A DNA stretch of 64,000 nt from Acanthacorydalis orientalis (GCA_034766995.1 CM068320.1:16969187-17033186), one strand, 5' to 3'; shown: positions 11,415-27,825, counted from the stretch's first letter. Numbers and translations: made by a program. The notes: generated by a model not told the origin, from the sequence alone.

Positions 11415-11950
11415 CTACTTCTGGGTTAATTTTTTTCCTATGACAATATAATCAGTGATTAAAATTTGCGATGATGATTTTACTAATGTTTTATGCAGTT
11501 TGTGATATCCAGTCATACAATTCTTCAGCTCACGTTGGAATTTGAAAGCTCGTTTAGAATTTGTATCATAAACAAGAAAATAATTTTCCAGTTTATTGCA
11601 AAGTTAAAGACCTTATCGAGTTATATTTTCAGTGAGGGGGATAGGTTTTTTTTCCGCTTCAATATCGTTTTGTGGATTTTCGACGGTATCTAAAGTTATA
11701 CCCATAATATCATAGTCACTTAAAGCATTATCCACAAGCAATTCATCGACATTATTCTGGGTAAAGATATGAAAACCTTCGCCACCAATTTTATGTATGC
11801 AAAGTAATGATTTCAGCTAATAATGTCGATGTTTGAATGGCTTTACTGTTTGCAATACATTCAGGCCAAGTTGCTTTCCAGCAGGCATTTAAAGTTTGGT
11901 CGTGGTGTTATTTCAGTGATAGCATATATGACATTATTTAAACTGTCTAA
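11415..11950 (-). pseudogene. Tigger/pogo transposase C-terminal pseudogene
   Basis: Minus-strand translation in three shifting frames gives, in order: NNVIYAITEITPRP; the pogo-family signature LNACWKATWPECIANSKA, where the usual form is LNACWKKLWPEC; GGEGFHIFTQNNVDELL; an acidic spacer ending LTENITR; and KLENYFLVYDTNSKRAFKFQ followed by RELKNCMTGYHKLHKTLVKS, ending LTQK and a stop at 11415-11417. The order and spacing match the C-terminal half of Tigger/jerky-type DDE transposases, including the 'DPxxxRAxKxxRxxxxxLxPYRxI' tail. At least two frameshifts and one internal stop make it non-functional. The catalytic N-terminal two-thirds are not present to the right; sequence beyond 11950 is plain AT-rich DNA. 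Confidence 0.85.
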
Positions 11951-12841
11951 AATAGAAAATTTTTAATAAGAAAATATAAATTTTAAAAAATATAGTAATT
12001 TAAATTTAAAATATTTTAAACAACGTGTAGCTTATATGTGCATATACAGCGAGGAAATCCCGAATTTGTATGAAATTTGCACCACATAACTTCAAAACCA
12101 TGTTAAAAACATACGAATAAAAACAGACTTGACTGTATATATTTTCAATCTGATATTAAAACATTTTTTTATAAATTTTTAAAAAATCCATATAGGTGGA
12201 AATGTCCTAATGCTTACAATTAAAATGTTTGACATTAATTGATAAATTAACTTTAAAAAATGTGTTTGCACTTTCCGCAAACCACACATTTTTTTCCAAA
12301 TATCCAGTAATTTATTATTGATTATTTTTATGTTTGATTATTCGCATTTTGATAGAAATACTTTCAGCCTCAGAGCGTTAAATACAGAAAATCTTCAAAC
12401 TTATTTTTTAGTATATTGTTCCTATATATCGTTATTGAAATATGTATCAATAACAATCAAAACGATTAATAATCAATTATTGGACTTTTAAGAAAAAAAA
12501 TATGATTTCTAAAAAATAAATCATTTGTAAAAGAAACTAAATATTGATTTTATTTATAATTGTTTACACTACTATTCTAATAATATAGCGATTTTATTAA
12601 TCAGATAAATATAACATATAAAAAATTATTTGAATTCAACCTTTAATTGATATTTTGTGATGAAGCGGAAATACATTTTACGCCATTTGGGAAGCAACGA
12701 TCACACCTTAATATCATTAAAAATTAAACATTAAAAATAAAAATATTACCGTGAATGTTTACAATATTATTTATTTTCCATTTTATAATTATGTACTTTT
12801 ATAATATAATATACTATTAAATTATGTACAAAAATAACTTT

Positions 12842-12880
<39 letters not shown>

Positions 12881-13268
12881 TGTAACGTATACAAGTGAAT
12901 GTTTGCCTTCTGTCTTTTCCCTATAAATTCCAACAGCTTTTGAGCTATCAGCACCAAACTTTGCTAAACTACTATTATGATCCTGTGAACGACAAAGGAT
13001 ATCTGAGAACATCATTAAATACCCTATTTCAAAGGTACGAAGGAGAAACGTACGTATTTTTTATATCTTGAATATTTAATATAGAGATTTATAAAGCTGT
13101 ATTTTTAATTTACTTAAGTTTTCATTTACAAGATTATTCTTATCCGATCATTTCTTTGTAAAAAGATTATAAACGGAGAATTAAATCTAGGTAAAGATTT
13201 ATGCATTTTTAAGAAATCTGAATGAAATTTAAATAATTATTATGAATACGCATGAATTAGCTTTATTA
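11951..13268. other. Gene-free stretch; possible repeat fragment at 12890-13020
   Basis: Mostly featureless AT-rich DNA with a TA tract at 12844-12876. The part after the tract (about 12890-13025) is GC-richer and its minus strand is open for about 45 codons (CRSQDHNSSLAKFGADSSKA and on). Its look is that of a dispersed repeat, but I could not assign a family. Confidence 0.4.
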
Positions 13269-13819
13269 TTAGCTTGGTAGGAACATTATTGCGGTTTTTG
13301 TTTTTAAATTCTAACCTTATTTTTTTAATGAAAGTGGCATTTTATCATATTCATGTTAATCTATTTAAAGTATATTTTCAGTCTGAATTTTGGTAACATA
13401 AAATTTAGTTGTATTATTAATTTTGTTTCAGATTGAGCTATTGAATTAAAGATGGAAAAGAAGTAAATAAAAGCAATTTTTGTGTGAGTTCAAAACGAGT
13501 TTCTCATAAACTAAACGATACTTTTGGTGTGGGTAGTATTAAGGAACGTATGGTTCAATGGTGGTTACAAAAATTTCGTCCTGGGGACGAATGACTTGAG
13601 GATGAAGAAGTTCACGAGCGTACTTCTTCAGTTCATTACGATCAACTGAATGAGTTATTTGAATCAGAATCACGCACAACAATTCCAATTTACACAAAAG
13701 TTAGGTGTTAGTCATTCAACGGTTCTGGACCACAGAAAACTGCTAGGAAAATCAAAAAAAGAGAAAAATGTATATGAATTTGAAGGTCATAAAGCGCCAT
13801 TATTTTTCTATCAACTTAA
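13269..13819 (+). mobile_element. Mariner deletion derivative, family 1 copy B
   Basis: 551 bp, with left end TTAGCTTGGTAGGAACATTA (then TTGCGGTTTTTG) and right end TATTTTTCTATCAACTTAA. TA lies outside both ends (13267-13268 and 13820-13821). The structure is as in copy A: a 5' leader, a transposase start at ATGGAAAAGAAG (about 13452), the DNA-binding part, then a direct jump to the 3' end. The segment 13650-13800 encodes LTQ-less HTH residues such as KLGVSHSTVLDHRKLLGKSK. The start region contains a TAA and the family-wide TGTG(T)GAG lesion, so it is dead. Confidence 0.9.
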
Positions 13820-14974
13820 TAAAAAGGGTACTTGTGTATTATTCTGATTACATATGCAACGTAATAACACTGAAAAGTTGACAATTTTGCTATAAGCAAA
13901 AAAATAATGTATATTCGAATTATTTTAATTGTCATTTTTAATTTATCGATATCATATTAAACAAATGCTATCACGCGCTTTTTGGCCTTTTTTAAATCAT
14001 ACTAAACAAGCGCCATCGCGCTGCGTGACGTATTCGCTAGGATTTTTGTAATAACCTCTGGCATTCAAATGGTTAAAACTAAATTTGATGATATGTCCCA
14101 GTGTTGATTATAGCGTTCAGTCTATTTTGGAAAAAAAACTAAATTAAAACTAACAGTATTATCGATACCTTATATTATCGAGTAACAAATTAGTTTCTCT
14201 TTACTATAGTATTATTTTAAAGAAGGTTTACTTCTTAAAACTATACGTGTGTTAATACTTCATATATATATATATATATATTTACAATTCTTGTATAAAT
14301 AATTATCTTTAATCTCTTATATAATTGATATTTGTTCATTTTAAACATCACAACTCATTTAAAACAAGTTTGAAAGGATGCACGAACAATACAGTTACAA
14401 ATAATCGTGCAATGAAAATTTCTATTCTATTCAATAGGTATTTATCTCGTTACCTACAAGTTACATAACGTATATCAAAATATTTCTCACATTTTTCTTT
14501 TCAATACATGACAGATATATTCTATACCCATATAACTTGATCAAAGTAATATATGGCCTAGGCACAAACTGCGCATGCTTCGACCTGTTTTCCACAAGTT
14601 ATAAGCAAGTATTTAGTGCAGTGTTCTAAATTTTCTTTTTTTTTGTTTTCGTTATAAAAAAACTGAAAATGATCGTTAAAAATTTCATACGAAATTTGTA
14701 AATATATAATTAATCAGTATATGTTATCAGTTCGGGGGTTTATCAAATTCAAATGTAAAAGCATTCACTATATGATAGACAATAATCTATTTCATGACCA
14801 CGTGGTGCATATTTATTGTTATGTGGATTTGTATATGTTCGATGTTCAAAATAAACGAGCTACATTGTTTACTGTAATAAAGGTACGTGTTTATTACAAT
14901 ATTTGTACATTTTGGTATATTTGTTGTATTAAATATACAATTTGAAAATTATTTTGTTTAATATTATTTACGTA
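13820..14974. other. Gene-free stretch with a degenerate 45-bp duplication
   Basis: At 13951-13980 and 13996-14022 two copies of an ATCATAYTAAACAARYGC-type unit occur 45 bp apart, in a locally GC-richer patch (to about 14045). A TA tract lies at 14264-14281. The rest is featureless. Confidence 0.55.
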
Positions 14975-15007
14975 TGTATATATACATATATGTATATAGA
15001 CACATAC

Positions 15008-15071
<64 letters not shown>

Positions 15072-15154
15072 ATATATATACATATATCTATATATATACA
15101 TGTATATGTATAAACATATAAATATACATATACATATAAATATTCATACATACA

Positions 15155-15192
<38 letters not shown>

Positions 15193-15314
15193 AAATTGTA
15201 TGTACGTTTTATATACTAAATAAATATCGTGAAATATATGAAGCGTATTAAAAATACATTTGCCTTGCACATCAGAGTAACTTATTATTGTAGTATCAGA
15301 TCAATAAACAAATA

Positions 15315-15402
<88 letters not shown>

Positions 15403-15420
15403 GTATATATGTATATATTA
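14975..15420. repeat. Two clustered TA/(GTAT)n satellites
   Basis: Two long imperfect TA arrays with embedded ATAC/GTAT units, at 14975-15190 and 15319-15420, are separated by about 130 bp of unique AT-rich sequence. They appear to be the longest simple-sequence block in the window. Confidence 0.9.
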
Positions 15421-16030
15421 TGTTTGTAAGAAACGAATTAAATGAATAATATTCATGCTTTACATGATTATATTGAAATACACAAAAAATATTTTTAAGC
15501 TTTTCTAATGAATAAATAAAGTTAAAATCATTACAGATAAGTACTAGTTGATGTTAAAACTAGTATGTTAAAATTTTTTCATTCTCTTACCCTAACTCAA
15601 ATGTATATTAAAATTGTAAGTTTTGTAGAATAGTACAAAACATTTCGGACACTAGCTAAATGCACTTTAAAAATCAATCCTTTTTTTCGTTCCACAAGCC
15701 ATAAAATGATTTTCTGATGACAAATATTCAATAAATCATTATTGAATATTTCTAATTGTTTCTTGTGTTCAATTCAATACTTTCCCATTGTTTTTAGTGC
15801 ACCAATAGACAAAAATTCATGTGTAAAAGGACATTTTATTTTGAAAGACATTTTATTTACAGGGACAGATTTATTTCGAAAATTTAAAATTGCATAATGA
15901 AGTAAAAATATATTACATTCGTGCATTTAGTTTTTTTATTTAAATTTTATTGTAAATAAAAACTATTTAATAATTATCTTTTTATACGTGAAAAGTAATT
16001 CTATTGTAAAATTTTCATATAACATTTTTT
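15421..16030. other. Gene-free AT-rich stretch
   Basis: Nothing is recognised between the satellites and the GC-richer Helitron patch. Confidence 0.6.
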
Positions 16031-16120
16031 TTATGTAGACCACCTCCTCGCAGCGCTGCTTCCCTCGCTACACTCTACAAGTAGCACGTTAACCATTTCT
16101 TGATCATTTCCGATGTATCA

Positions 16121-16274
16121 CGAATTGTCATGCTCGTCGATTCTAATGAAACAGTATTTGGGCACGGCCAGTTGTATGTTGGTCTCTCTAGATGTATCTC
16201 TAGGCAGGGTATCGAATTTTAGTGTACAGAAGAACACATCAGTTACGAATATCGTCTACACAGAAGTTCTAGAA
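16121..16274 (+). pseudogene. Helitron Pif1-like helicase C-terminal remnant
   Basis: In one frame (16124-16222) the sequence reads IVMLVDSNETVFGHGQLYVG then LSRCISRQGIEF and a stop. In the next frame (16221-16274) it continues SVQKNTSVTNIVYTEVLE and a stop. The block 'VFxHGQLYVALSRVxSxxGxxx' followed by 'TKNIVYxEVL' is the C-terminal end of the Pif1-type helicase carried by animal Helitron rolling-circle transposons (family knowledge). Only this last part survives, split by a frameshift. The enclosing GC-richer patch runs from about 16035 to 16300. No convincing 3' hairpin plus CTRR terminus was found, so element boundaries are unknown. Confidence 0.75.
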
Positions 16275-20262
<3,988 letters not shown>

Positions 20263-20545
20263 TATATTTTACCTTTTACACGTCCATTTCTGACAATGTA
20301 CTGAATTATAGTAAAATAGGTCAAGCAGGTAATTAATTAACTGATTAGATATTTTATAAATAAATAGACTGTTCATTATTTTTTTTCATATAATTTATCA
20401 AATATATAATCTCAGAAAACAGAAGTAAAGTAAACGTTTTCTATTAGATTTTTGTTAAAAAAAATTATCGAATCTAGAACGTTTGCTTTTATATCATTTC
20501 TTCAATCTCATTACATCTGTACAATGTATATTTATTATTGATGTA

Positions 20546-21819
20546 AGAACCAGTGATCAAAAAGTATATTGAGTGCCACCACGGAGCACCACCTAGTGGA
20601 AAGAGTTGAACTTCTATATTGTAATTTAGTCGTTGAATCCTACTTATAGTATGTAATCAGTTTCAATTTTTTCCGTTCAGTCAGTAAGTATTGAAGTACA
20701 ATTTTGTGAAGATACGTTTTTTAATCTTGTCGAAAAATTGATCACAAACACACGCAAAACCATTAAATTTTGTTTTAAAATTCTTACAACTGCAAAATAA
20801 ACTAATGAAATATTAGTGTGAGTTTACGGAGATGCTGCATTGACTCTTAAGGTGATTGACAAATGATTTAAGCGATTTTGTAATGTTTATGAGTTGGCTG
20901 GTAATAAGAAAAGATCTGGATGCTCTTTAACATCAAAAACTGACAAAAATGTTGAAAAAGTCTGTAAAATTGTTCAATCAAATAAGCGATTGATTATTTG
21001 GGAATTTCTTGAAGACTTAAATATCTATTACGGGTCAGGTCAGACCATTTTAACAACAAATTTGAACATGAAACGAGTGAAAGCAAAATTGGTTCCATTC
21101 GTTTTAACGCTTGAATAAAAGGAATAGTGTTAAATTGTGCAATCATGCCGCTTTAAATTTGAACTTTTTGGAAAGTGTCATCACTGTAGATGAATCTTAG
21201 ATACACGGTTATGACGCTGAGACCTAGCTTCAGATTTTTTATTGGAAATCACCCAGCTCGACATGTGCGAAAAAATCTCGCCAATCGAAACACAACCTTA
21301 AGGTGATGATAATTTTTTTTATCTAGAAAGAACTTTACCTAAAAGCACAACAGTGAATTCTGAATTCTATAAGGGTGTATTACAATGCTCACGAAACTAT
21401 GTGCGCAGAAAAATACATGAAAAATTGACCAAAAGTTTCATCTTCCATCATTAAAACGCTCCCAGTCAAACATGGCTTCTAATGTAGAAATTCTTGTCAG
21501 ATAAAAATTAAGGTGTGATTCATTCATCGTAGTACCCAGAGTTTGTACTGTGCAACTTCTGAATCTTCCTCAAAGTGAAAATGTTAATAAAGAAGAAGCT
21601 TTTTCAGGCGATTCTAAAAATTGAAGGAACCACGACAGTACAATTAAAGACAGTCACGAAGGACTTCCAATATTGTTTTGAATAGTGGCAAGAACGTTGG
21701 AATAAGTGCAAAGCCAATTGTAGGAGGGGTATTATGCGGGGAACTAATTGTGATTTGTATTTTACCTCAATAAAAATGTTTTTATTTGAGCATTTACCGT
21801 ACTTTTTGATCACTTCTCG
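20546..21819 (+). mobile_element. Full-length decayed mariner (about 1.27 kb)
   Basis: Inverted termini: left AGAACCAGTGATCAAAAAGT, and right, read in reverse, CGAGAAGTGATCAAAAAGTA. TA lies on both sides (20544-20545 and 21820-21821). The length is that of a complete mariner. The whole transposase is present but broken by stops and frameshifts. This TIR differs from those of the other mariners in the window, so it represents a separate family. Confidence 0.88.
20740..21735 (+). pseudogene. Mariner transposase pseudogene
   Basis: The N-terminal part (about 20762-20893) contains YGDAALTLKV and FKRF, equivalent to the usual 'YGDEALSRxxVFEWxxRF'. The longest open piece (20894-21118) gives SKTDKNVEKVCKIVQSNKRL, NIYYGSGQTILTTNLNMKRV and KLVPFVLT, which is the mariner second HTH and linker. 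The first catalytic block reads VDES followed by a stop and IHGYDAET. Where HHDNAPSH is expected the sequence is HH, stop, NAPSQ, so the second Asp is lost. The SPDLAPCDFFLF block is barely recognisable (YPEFVLCNF). The C-terminus keeps WQERWNKC. Multiple stops and frameshifts make it non-functional. Confidence 0.88.
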
Positions 21820-21883
21820 TATACTAAATCTCTGTTTTAAATCTGAACTTATATATATACACATATATATATATATATATATA

Positions 21884-21925
<42 letters not shown>

Positions 21926-24202
21926 TTTCACTGTTCAATAATAATAAAATATTGTTTTAGAAGTTCTGTCAATAAGAAAAATAACAATTTTATTTTTATC
22001 TCGCATTAAAGAGGAATATCTTGTTGGTTCACTCAAAACTAATAGAGATTACCTAATGCATTTTTAGAATTGGCACTTGAGTGGACAAAAAGCTACTCTA
22101 TAATGTACGATTAAGACAAACTTACGATTATTGGGACAAATGCTGAAAATTGAACGAACTAGTATGTGATAGTACACTGTTAACAACTAATAAGTAAAAT
22201 AAAATAAGTGTTATTTATGTAAATATGTATATTAGAAATATATTTGAATTACGAACAATATTGTTTTTACTAAATTACATTTGTCAATATTTTTAGTAAA
22301 GTAAATAGTATAAAGAAATACTATAATATAGGAGATTGTCATTAATGCTACTGGAAATCAGAAAGGGTGAGGGTGTGAGGAAGGAAAAAAGCAACAATGC
22401 ACTAAAATTAGTTAAACTTGAATTACTATTTTGTTTTTGGTTAATAGTCATTAAAGCATCAGCAGAAGTTAAAAATTTAAAAATATGTTAATTATATGCA
22501 TGACACACTTTCTCAATTCTTGTCCTATACAACCCATACCAGTAGGATATTTCATTAGTTCACATCAATGCTTCATTTAATTTTTCATTAGTTAACAACA
22601 CATTTATAAATTTCAAACATCATTGTTTCATAAATTAATGGGAATGAAAAATTATATTTATATTTATTTTTAGATTAAATCTTCAAATAATTCTTACGTA
22701 GGTGCATAAATTTGTTTAATTTTTAAATTAAATTAGAAAGTTATGAGTATGGAGTTTACAGAATTGTTGATAGATAATAAAACGTTTTTGTATTATTAGA
22801 TGTTATTTAAAATTATTAATAAATGTAAGACAATATATAAGAAGAATAGTTTTGAACAGTTTTGTATTAAGTACTCTTAATTAATTTAAAGAATTTACGA
22901 TTCTTATTTAAAATGCTGCAAATAGCTGCTTTAAAATAGTTGTAAAATATATGTTTTTTTACGAGAAACCTGATGAAATGGCTTTATTTTAATGAATTTG
23001 CTGGAAAATATATCATAATCTTGTCAAAATAACACAAAATCAGTGAGACTCTTTTTGAAAAATTAAGTAATTGATTTTTATATGATATTTATTATAAATA
23101 GGTGTTTATTTAAAAATTATGTATATGAAATAATATCAATGTTTAAACGTTAACAGGAAATGTACTTACTATTTTTTTAAAAAAACAAATATTTTAGATT
23201 CAATGAATTATGAATTTAGTAAATCTTTAAGTTACACATAAGTTGTTTGCATTGTTTAATTATGTAATAATTTCGTATGTTCTGTAGCAAATGTCATGAG
23301 AATAACCTGTTCTCATCGGTTTAATTAAATAAAGATTTTGTAGATATCAACCATTTGTTTTAATTTTCATTCTGTTTAGAGAAAATTAAAAAAATGACAA
23401 TAATCATAAAAAACATGTCAATTATAAATTAACATATAATTAATATATAACTTAGTTGCAACTGAAATAATATTTAAATGAAAACTAGTTGTTATAGATA
23501 ACTTACATAATATTTGTTATAACATCTATGTGAAAAAATTCAAAAATAGAAATAATGATAATATTTAATATAAACTTTTTAAAATATAAATAAATACCTT
23601 TTATGTATCAAAAATAACAAAGAAATATAGAAACAGATACAAAAATATATAAAATTAAATTTATACCGCAACCTTTTTCAATTAAAATACTTATTTTTTA
23701 TTGTAATTGCGAATTCCAATAAAAATAATTATTTTAATAAATTATCAATGTTAAATAAGATATACTGACAGTTTAATCAGATTATTAAGCCATTAAATAC
23801 AAGATCTTAAAAATGTTTTAATCCCAAAAAAATAGAATTTCATAGTGAAAGTAATCTAATTTCAAATATGATATTAATTGATTGACACAGTTTTTTTTAA
23901 TTAAAAATACATATTTAAAAATAATTCTTAATAAAAAAATTGTACTTGCATGTTTAGATTGGTTGATTACAAATTACTTTAATGTTAATCTATATAAAAT
24001 CGACACTCATTATATTTAAATGTCTTGTTTATATTTAGAAGTAAAATGTATTTTAGTAACAAAATTAATTTCATGTTTTACCTCAATTTCATGTAAAGTA
24101 ATAAAGCATTACTAGAAACTATTTTAGTTAAATTGAATCAATTTACTTTATATCTTTTTAACTTAAAATTGGTTATAATTAATTATGAACGGGACATTTA
24201 AA
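21820..24202. other. Gene-free AT-rich stretch
   Basis: A TA tract at 21850-21916 abuts the dead mariner. No coding potential or repeat structure was seen to 24200. Confidence 0.6.
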
Positions 24203-24313
24203 ATGAAAATTACAAAAAAGTTTATCATTATCATATTAATTCAGAACACGTCCTTTAGTTTCTGCTTGCGTTTTGATCGACCCAATAATCCGTTTATAAG
24301 TTACAAGAGGTAG
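24203..24313 (+). CDS. Small ORF with signal-peptide-like start, unassigned
   Basis: A 36-codon ATG frame. Residues 1-13 are MKITKKFIIIILI, a basic start and a hydrophobic core as in a short signal peptide. The rest is polar with one Cys (QNTSFSFCLRFDRPNN, then PFISYKR and TAG). It sits at the start of a GC-richer patch (about 24245-24440). An alternative reading is a 65-bp exon: TTAATTCAG ends at 24244, the frame stays open to 24309, and GTAGAA follows as a donor-like site. The protein is not recognised. Short hydrophobic ORFs arise by chance in AT-rich DNA, so confidence is low. Confidence 0.2.
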   Translation: MKITKKFIIIILIQNTSFSFCLRFDRPNNPFISYKR

Positions 24314-24536
24314 AAGGAAAGACACGAGTCTCTACTGTATTCACCAAAAGACAAACTTGTCATAGTGGTGTGGGGACAGAGACTGAGAGTTTAGTACTAC
24401 ACATTGTCTAGAATAGTCAATTAGTAGCAGCTTTGACACATTGTTTTCAAAGATATCTTTCAAGGGTATTTGATATAACCATGAAAGTTATGATTAAAGA
24501 ATAATATTGTGGATTGGCAAATATTAATACATAATA

Positions 24537-24595
<59 letters not shown>

Positions 24596-25141
24596 CTTTA
24601 GACAATGAGTAAACTGTAATTTTGTACTAGCTGAACTTGGTTAGTAACAGTAGTTATTTATGTACGATTTTTAGACTAGGTTGGTGTATTTTTTATTATT
24701 ATTGTTAGCTTGTATAATAAAATTTGTTCAAAAATACGAGTATATATCTATCCTATAAAAGTTCAGATGCAAAACTTATTAAAACTTCAATAAACTTTAC
24801 CAGGAAAACTACTGTAACTATAAACGTTTTAAACCAGTCTTCTTAAAACTTTTCAGTAGTCACTATCCAGTGATTCGATGTACTTTTATTTTAAATCGAT
24901 TTTGAATGAAGTGATCTTAAATAAAATTACTGTAATGCAATATAATGTTTTCACAAAAAAAAACTATAATATAATGAAAAATAATACTAGACCTCCAAAT
25001 ATTTTTTACAAGAACAATAAACATTATTTAATAATTAATATATTAATCAGTGGATTCTGAGTTCTTAAATCTGATAAATTGATGTATTTGAATTTACAAA
25101 ATATAAATAACCCAAATTCTTTAATTTCAAGAAGGAAATAC

Positions 25142-25191
<50 letters not shown>

Positions 25192-25952
25192 GGGAATCTT
25201 TGTTTTGGACTTTTACTTTTATCTTTAAATGTACTGACTAGTCTCGGATCTTAAGCCAGTTAGGTATCCAGGAGATTAACTCTATAATTAAGGAAAGTTT
25301 ATCTAGAAGTTACCTAAAAATGGCTTAGAAGCAAACTAGTCTTGATCGATAAAGACTCAAATGGTCCTTCAGGACCAAAATTAGTGCAATGTACCAACAG
25401 GATTTTTGGTATAAAAACAAACAATATAACTGCAATAGTTCTATTTTTCAATACTTAATACTTTCCATTACTGATAAAAATGTCTTATAAATTCTCAATT
25501 ATTATTTAAATATACTGATTTCTTTAAAACAGGTCATTTACGTACATTTTCCAATCAAAAACGATTTTTTTACTATTGGAAATATGTAATTTTTTCAATT
25601 ATCCGAACTTTTAACTATATAAAATTATAACTTATTAATTTTACTACTGCAAGCGATTTTAAACGCTCAACTAATATCGCTGACCAGTGCTACATGCGCT
25701 TAACTCATAACGCCTGTACAGTGGTGTAAGTGCCTTTTAGACACTCAATTGACATTGTCGAAATGCTGCTGTTGATGCCTAAAAGCTTATGCCGCTTGTA
25801 ACTTAAGTCATCGCAGCGAAAAGGTCAATTGTTATTCTCTTTTAAACAAACTTTTACTAATTTAAAATTATTAACTTCGTCTCTTACTTTCATATGCCTT
25901 ACAATTATGAAATAAATTACACTATTCTTTTAAATTAACACTCGTATCTTAA
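24314..25952. other. Gene-free stretch with two GC-richer patches
   Basis: It contains the tail of the 24245-24440 patch, TA tracts at 24542-24593 and 25145-25190, and a patch at about 25640-25835 that is GC-richer with no ORF. TTAA at 25949-25952 is the left piggyBac target duplication. Confidence 0.55.
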
Positions 25953-26849
25953 CACATTGCGGGCGGGTCACGAGAATTCTCGTGTTTTCTGTTCTAGAGC
26001 TTGTGGTCAATCACGAGAATTCTCGTATTTGCGTTGTCATTCAGAGTGGAGCAGTGTAACGGAAAACATATTTGCTGAGGTTATAAGTTCCATATGGAAC
26101 TAAAGTGATTTCAACTATTCATGATGCCTCCTCTTGTGCAACATGCAAGACAAATTGGCAAACTGAAGAGGAAATAAAAAAGCCAGTATCCATTGTGCAG
26201 TATACTAACTATATGAAAGGTGTTGATCTTACCGACCAATATCTTTTAATATGTAGTATCCTTAGGAAACGAATAAAATGGACAAAGAATGTAGTGCTTT
26301 ACTTGATTAATTGTGGACTATTTAATTCATTCAGGATATATCAAGCACTCAAACTACAAAGCAAAATAAGATATAAGGATTTTCTTTTTACAGTAACAAA
26401 AAAGTGGATCTCATCCAAATCAGATAAATCAGCAGATCCAAAATTTAGCAATCTTGGTCTATCAAATGTTAGAAGTACGAGAGCTCCCCAGAAAGATCAT
26501 CTGAAAAGATTGTTAGGCAACATGAAGCAGCACGTCCCTGTGTTAATTCCATCTCCAGGCAAAAAGAAATATCCTACTAAAGTTTACAAAGTATGTAAAA
26601 ATAACAGTAAGAGAAAAGAAACACGTTAAATTTGCCAGTTTTGTTTAGTTCCACTTCATATTCAAAGTATCATACTTCAAAAATATATTAGCTTGTAAGA
26701 ATATGTAACAAATAGCTTCAAAATGCAATGGGTATTTAATTTTAAAGCGTGGGTTTAAAATTTATGTAAAAGCTTTTTCGAATTCATTCACCAAAAACAT
26801 AACTGGCCACTGGGTAAAGCTAGCAATAAAACTACTGGTCCGCAATGTG
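25953..26849 (+). mobile_element. piggyBac-type element, internally deleted
   Basis: 897 bp bounded by TTAA target duplications at 25949-25952 and 26850-26853, the hallmark of piggyBac insertions. The terminal inverted repeat is CACATTGCGG at the left and CCGCAATGTG at the right, perfect over 10 bp. Just inside the left end lie two copies of a palindromic motif, CACGAGAATTCTCGTG at 25969-25984 and a 14-bp core at 26013-26026, 44 bp apart. They look like subterminal transposase-binding repeats. The transposase is reduced to its C-terminal third, so the element is non-autonomous. Confidence 0.93.
26105..26698 (+). pseudogene. piggyBac transposase C-terminal part
   Basis: The open frame from 26105 begins inside the gene (ISTIHDASS, with no ATG context) and runs 174 codons to a TAA at 26627-26629. 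It contains KPVSIVQYTNYMKGVDLTDQ, the block carrying the third catalytic Asp of the piggyBac DDD triad, then SILRKRIKWTKNVVLYLINC and GKKKYPTKVYKVCKNN. After the stop the same frame continues ICQFCLVPLH to another stop at 26696-26698, which is the usual C-terminal cysteine-rich domain. So a single TAA interrupts it, and the last ligands are degraded. About 350-400 N-terminal residues, with the first two catalytic Asp, are missing. It is not functional as a transposase. Confidence 0.9.
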
Positions 26850-27286
26850 TTAAAATATAAACATATTGGAAAAATCTATTGAAATGTATAATATTATATG
26901 GAAAAAATTACAATAATTTTTATATAAATAGTTACTTATTAGTAAGCTGCAATTTATTTTTAATTTTTACTTCATTATATAAATGAAACTAATATAGAAA
27001 TTCATTTTTTTATTGTCGATTTTATAATACATGCTCGTTCATGTGTATTGTACATATTCTTAACTACTTATATATATATATATATATATATAATATTTTG
27101 GATTTGTTATCAAACATCCAAGTTCTTTCAAAAGAAAGTAATATTTGAAAAATTCTGATGTGTTCTTACAGATTTCCGCATTCATACGAAGAATATTTGG
27201 ATACAAACACAGTTTTCCCTCTGATAGTAATATAAAATAAACTAATAAATTGAAAGTACGATGTAGGTATAATTTTATACATAATA

Positions 27287-27341
<55 letters not shown>

Positions 27342-27421
27342 CGTATGTGTTTGAGTATGACTCTTTATAAATAAAAAAATTTAAAAGAATTTCTCACCAA
27401 GCAACTTTAACTTTATTAAGT

Positions 27422-27468
<47 letters not shown>

Positions 27469-27784
27469 CAAATAAATAAAGAAATACATACAATCAGAAT
27501 AGTCGTTCAGTAAATTGTTGAAGACATGGAAGCGATAAACTTCGAAACATCAGAACAACTAAATGACTTTACAGTACTTTACACTTTGAAACTATTATAT
27601 TAACTATAGTTTTGAACTTCAATGGTGCAACACAAAATTTTGTTAAACAAGTACTAAGTATTTGTGTGTTTCCTTCACACGATAGAACTTATTTCAACCT
27701 ATATATATATATATATATATATATGTATAGCTTATATACATTTACATATTAGGAACATATAAATACATACACACAGACACCCAT

Positions 27785-27825
<41 letters not shown>

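Noticed and set aside
12890..13015. Minus-strand frame CRSQDHNSSLAKFGADSSKA as a host gene
   Set aside because: It abuts a TA array and has the look of a dispersed repeat. It could not be assigned, so no gene is claimed.
14894..15219. Open frames made of alternating Tyr/Ile (here and over other TA arrays)
   Set aside because: They are translations of TA/CA microsatellites, open on both strands because TAT/ATA codons are not stops. There is no biological support.
25640..25835. GC-richer patch as a hairpin MITE
   Set aside because: I looked for matching inverted ends and found only scattered short similarities, not a consistent terminal repeat or target duplication.
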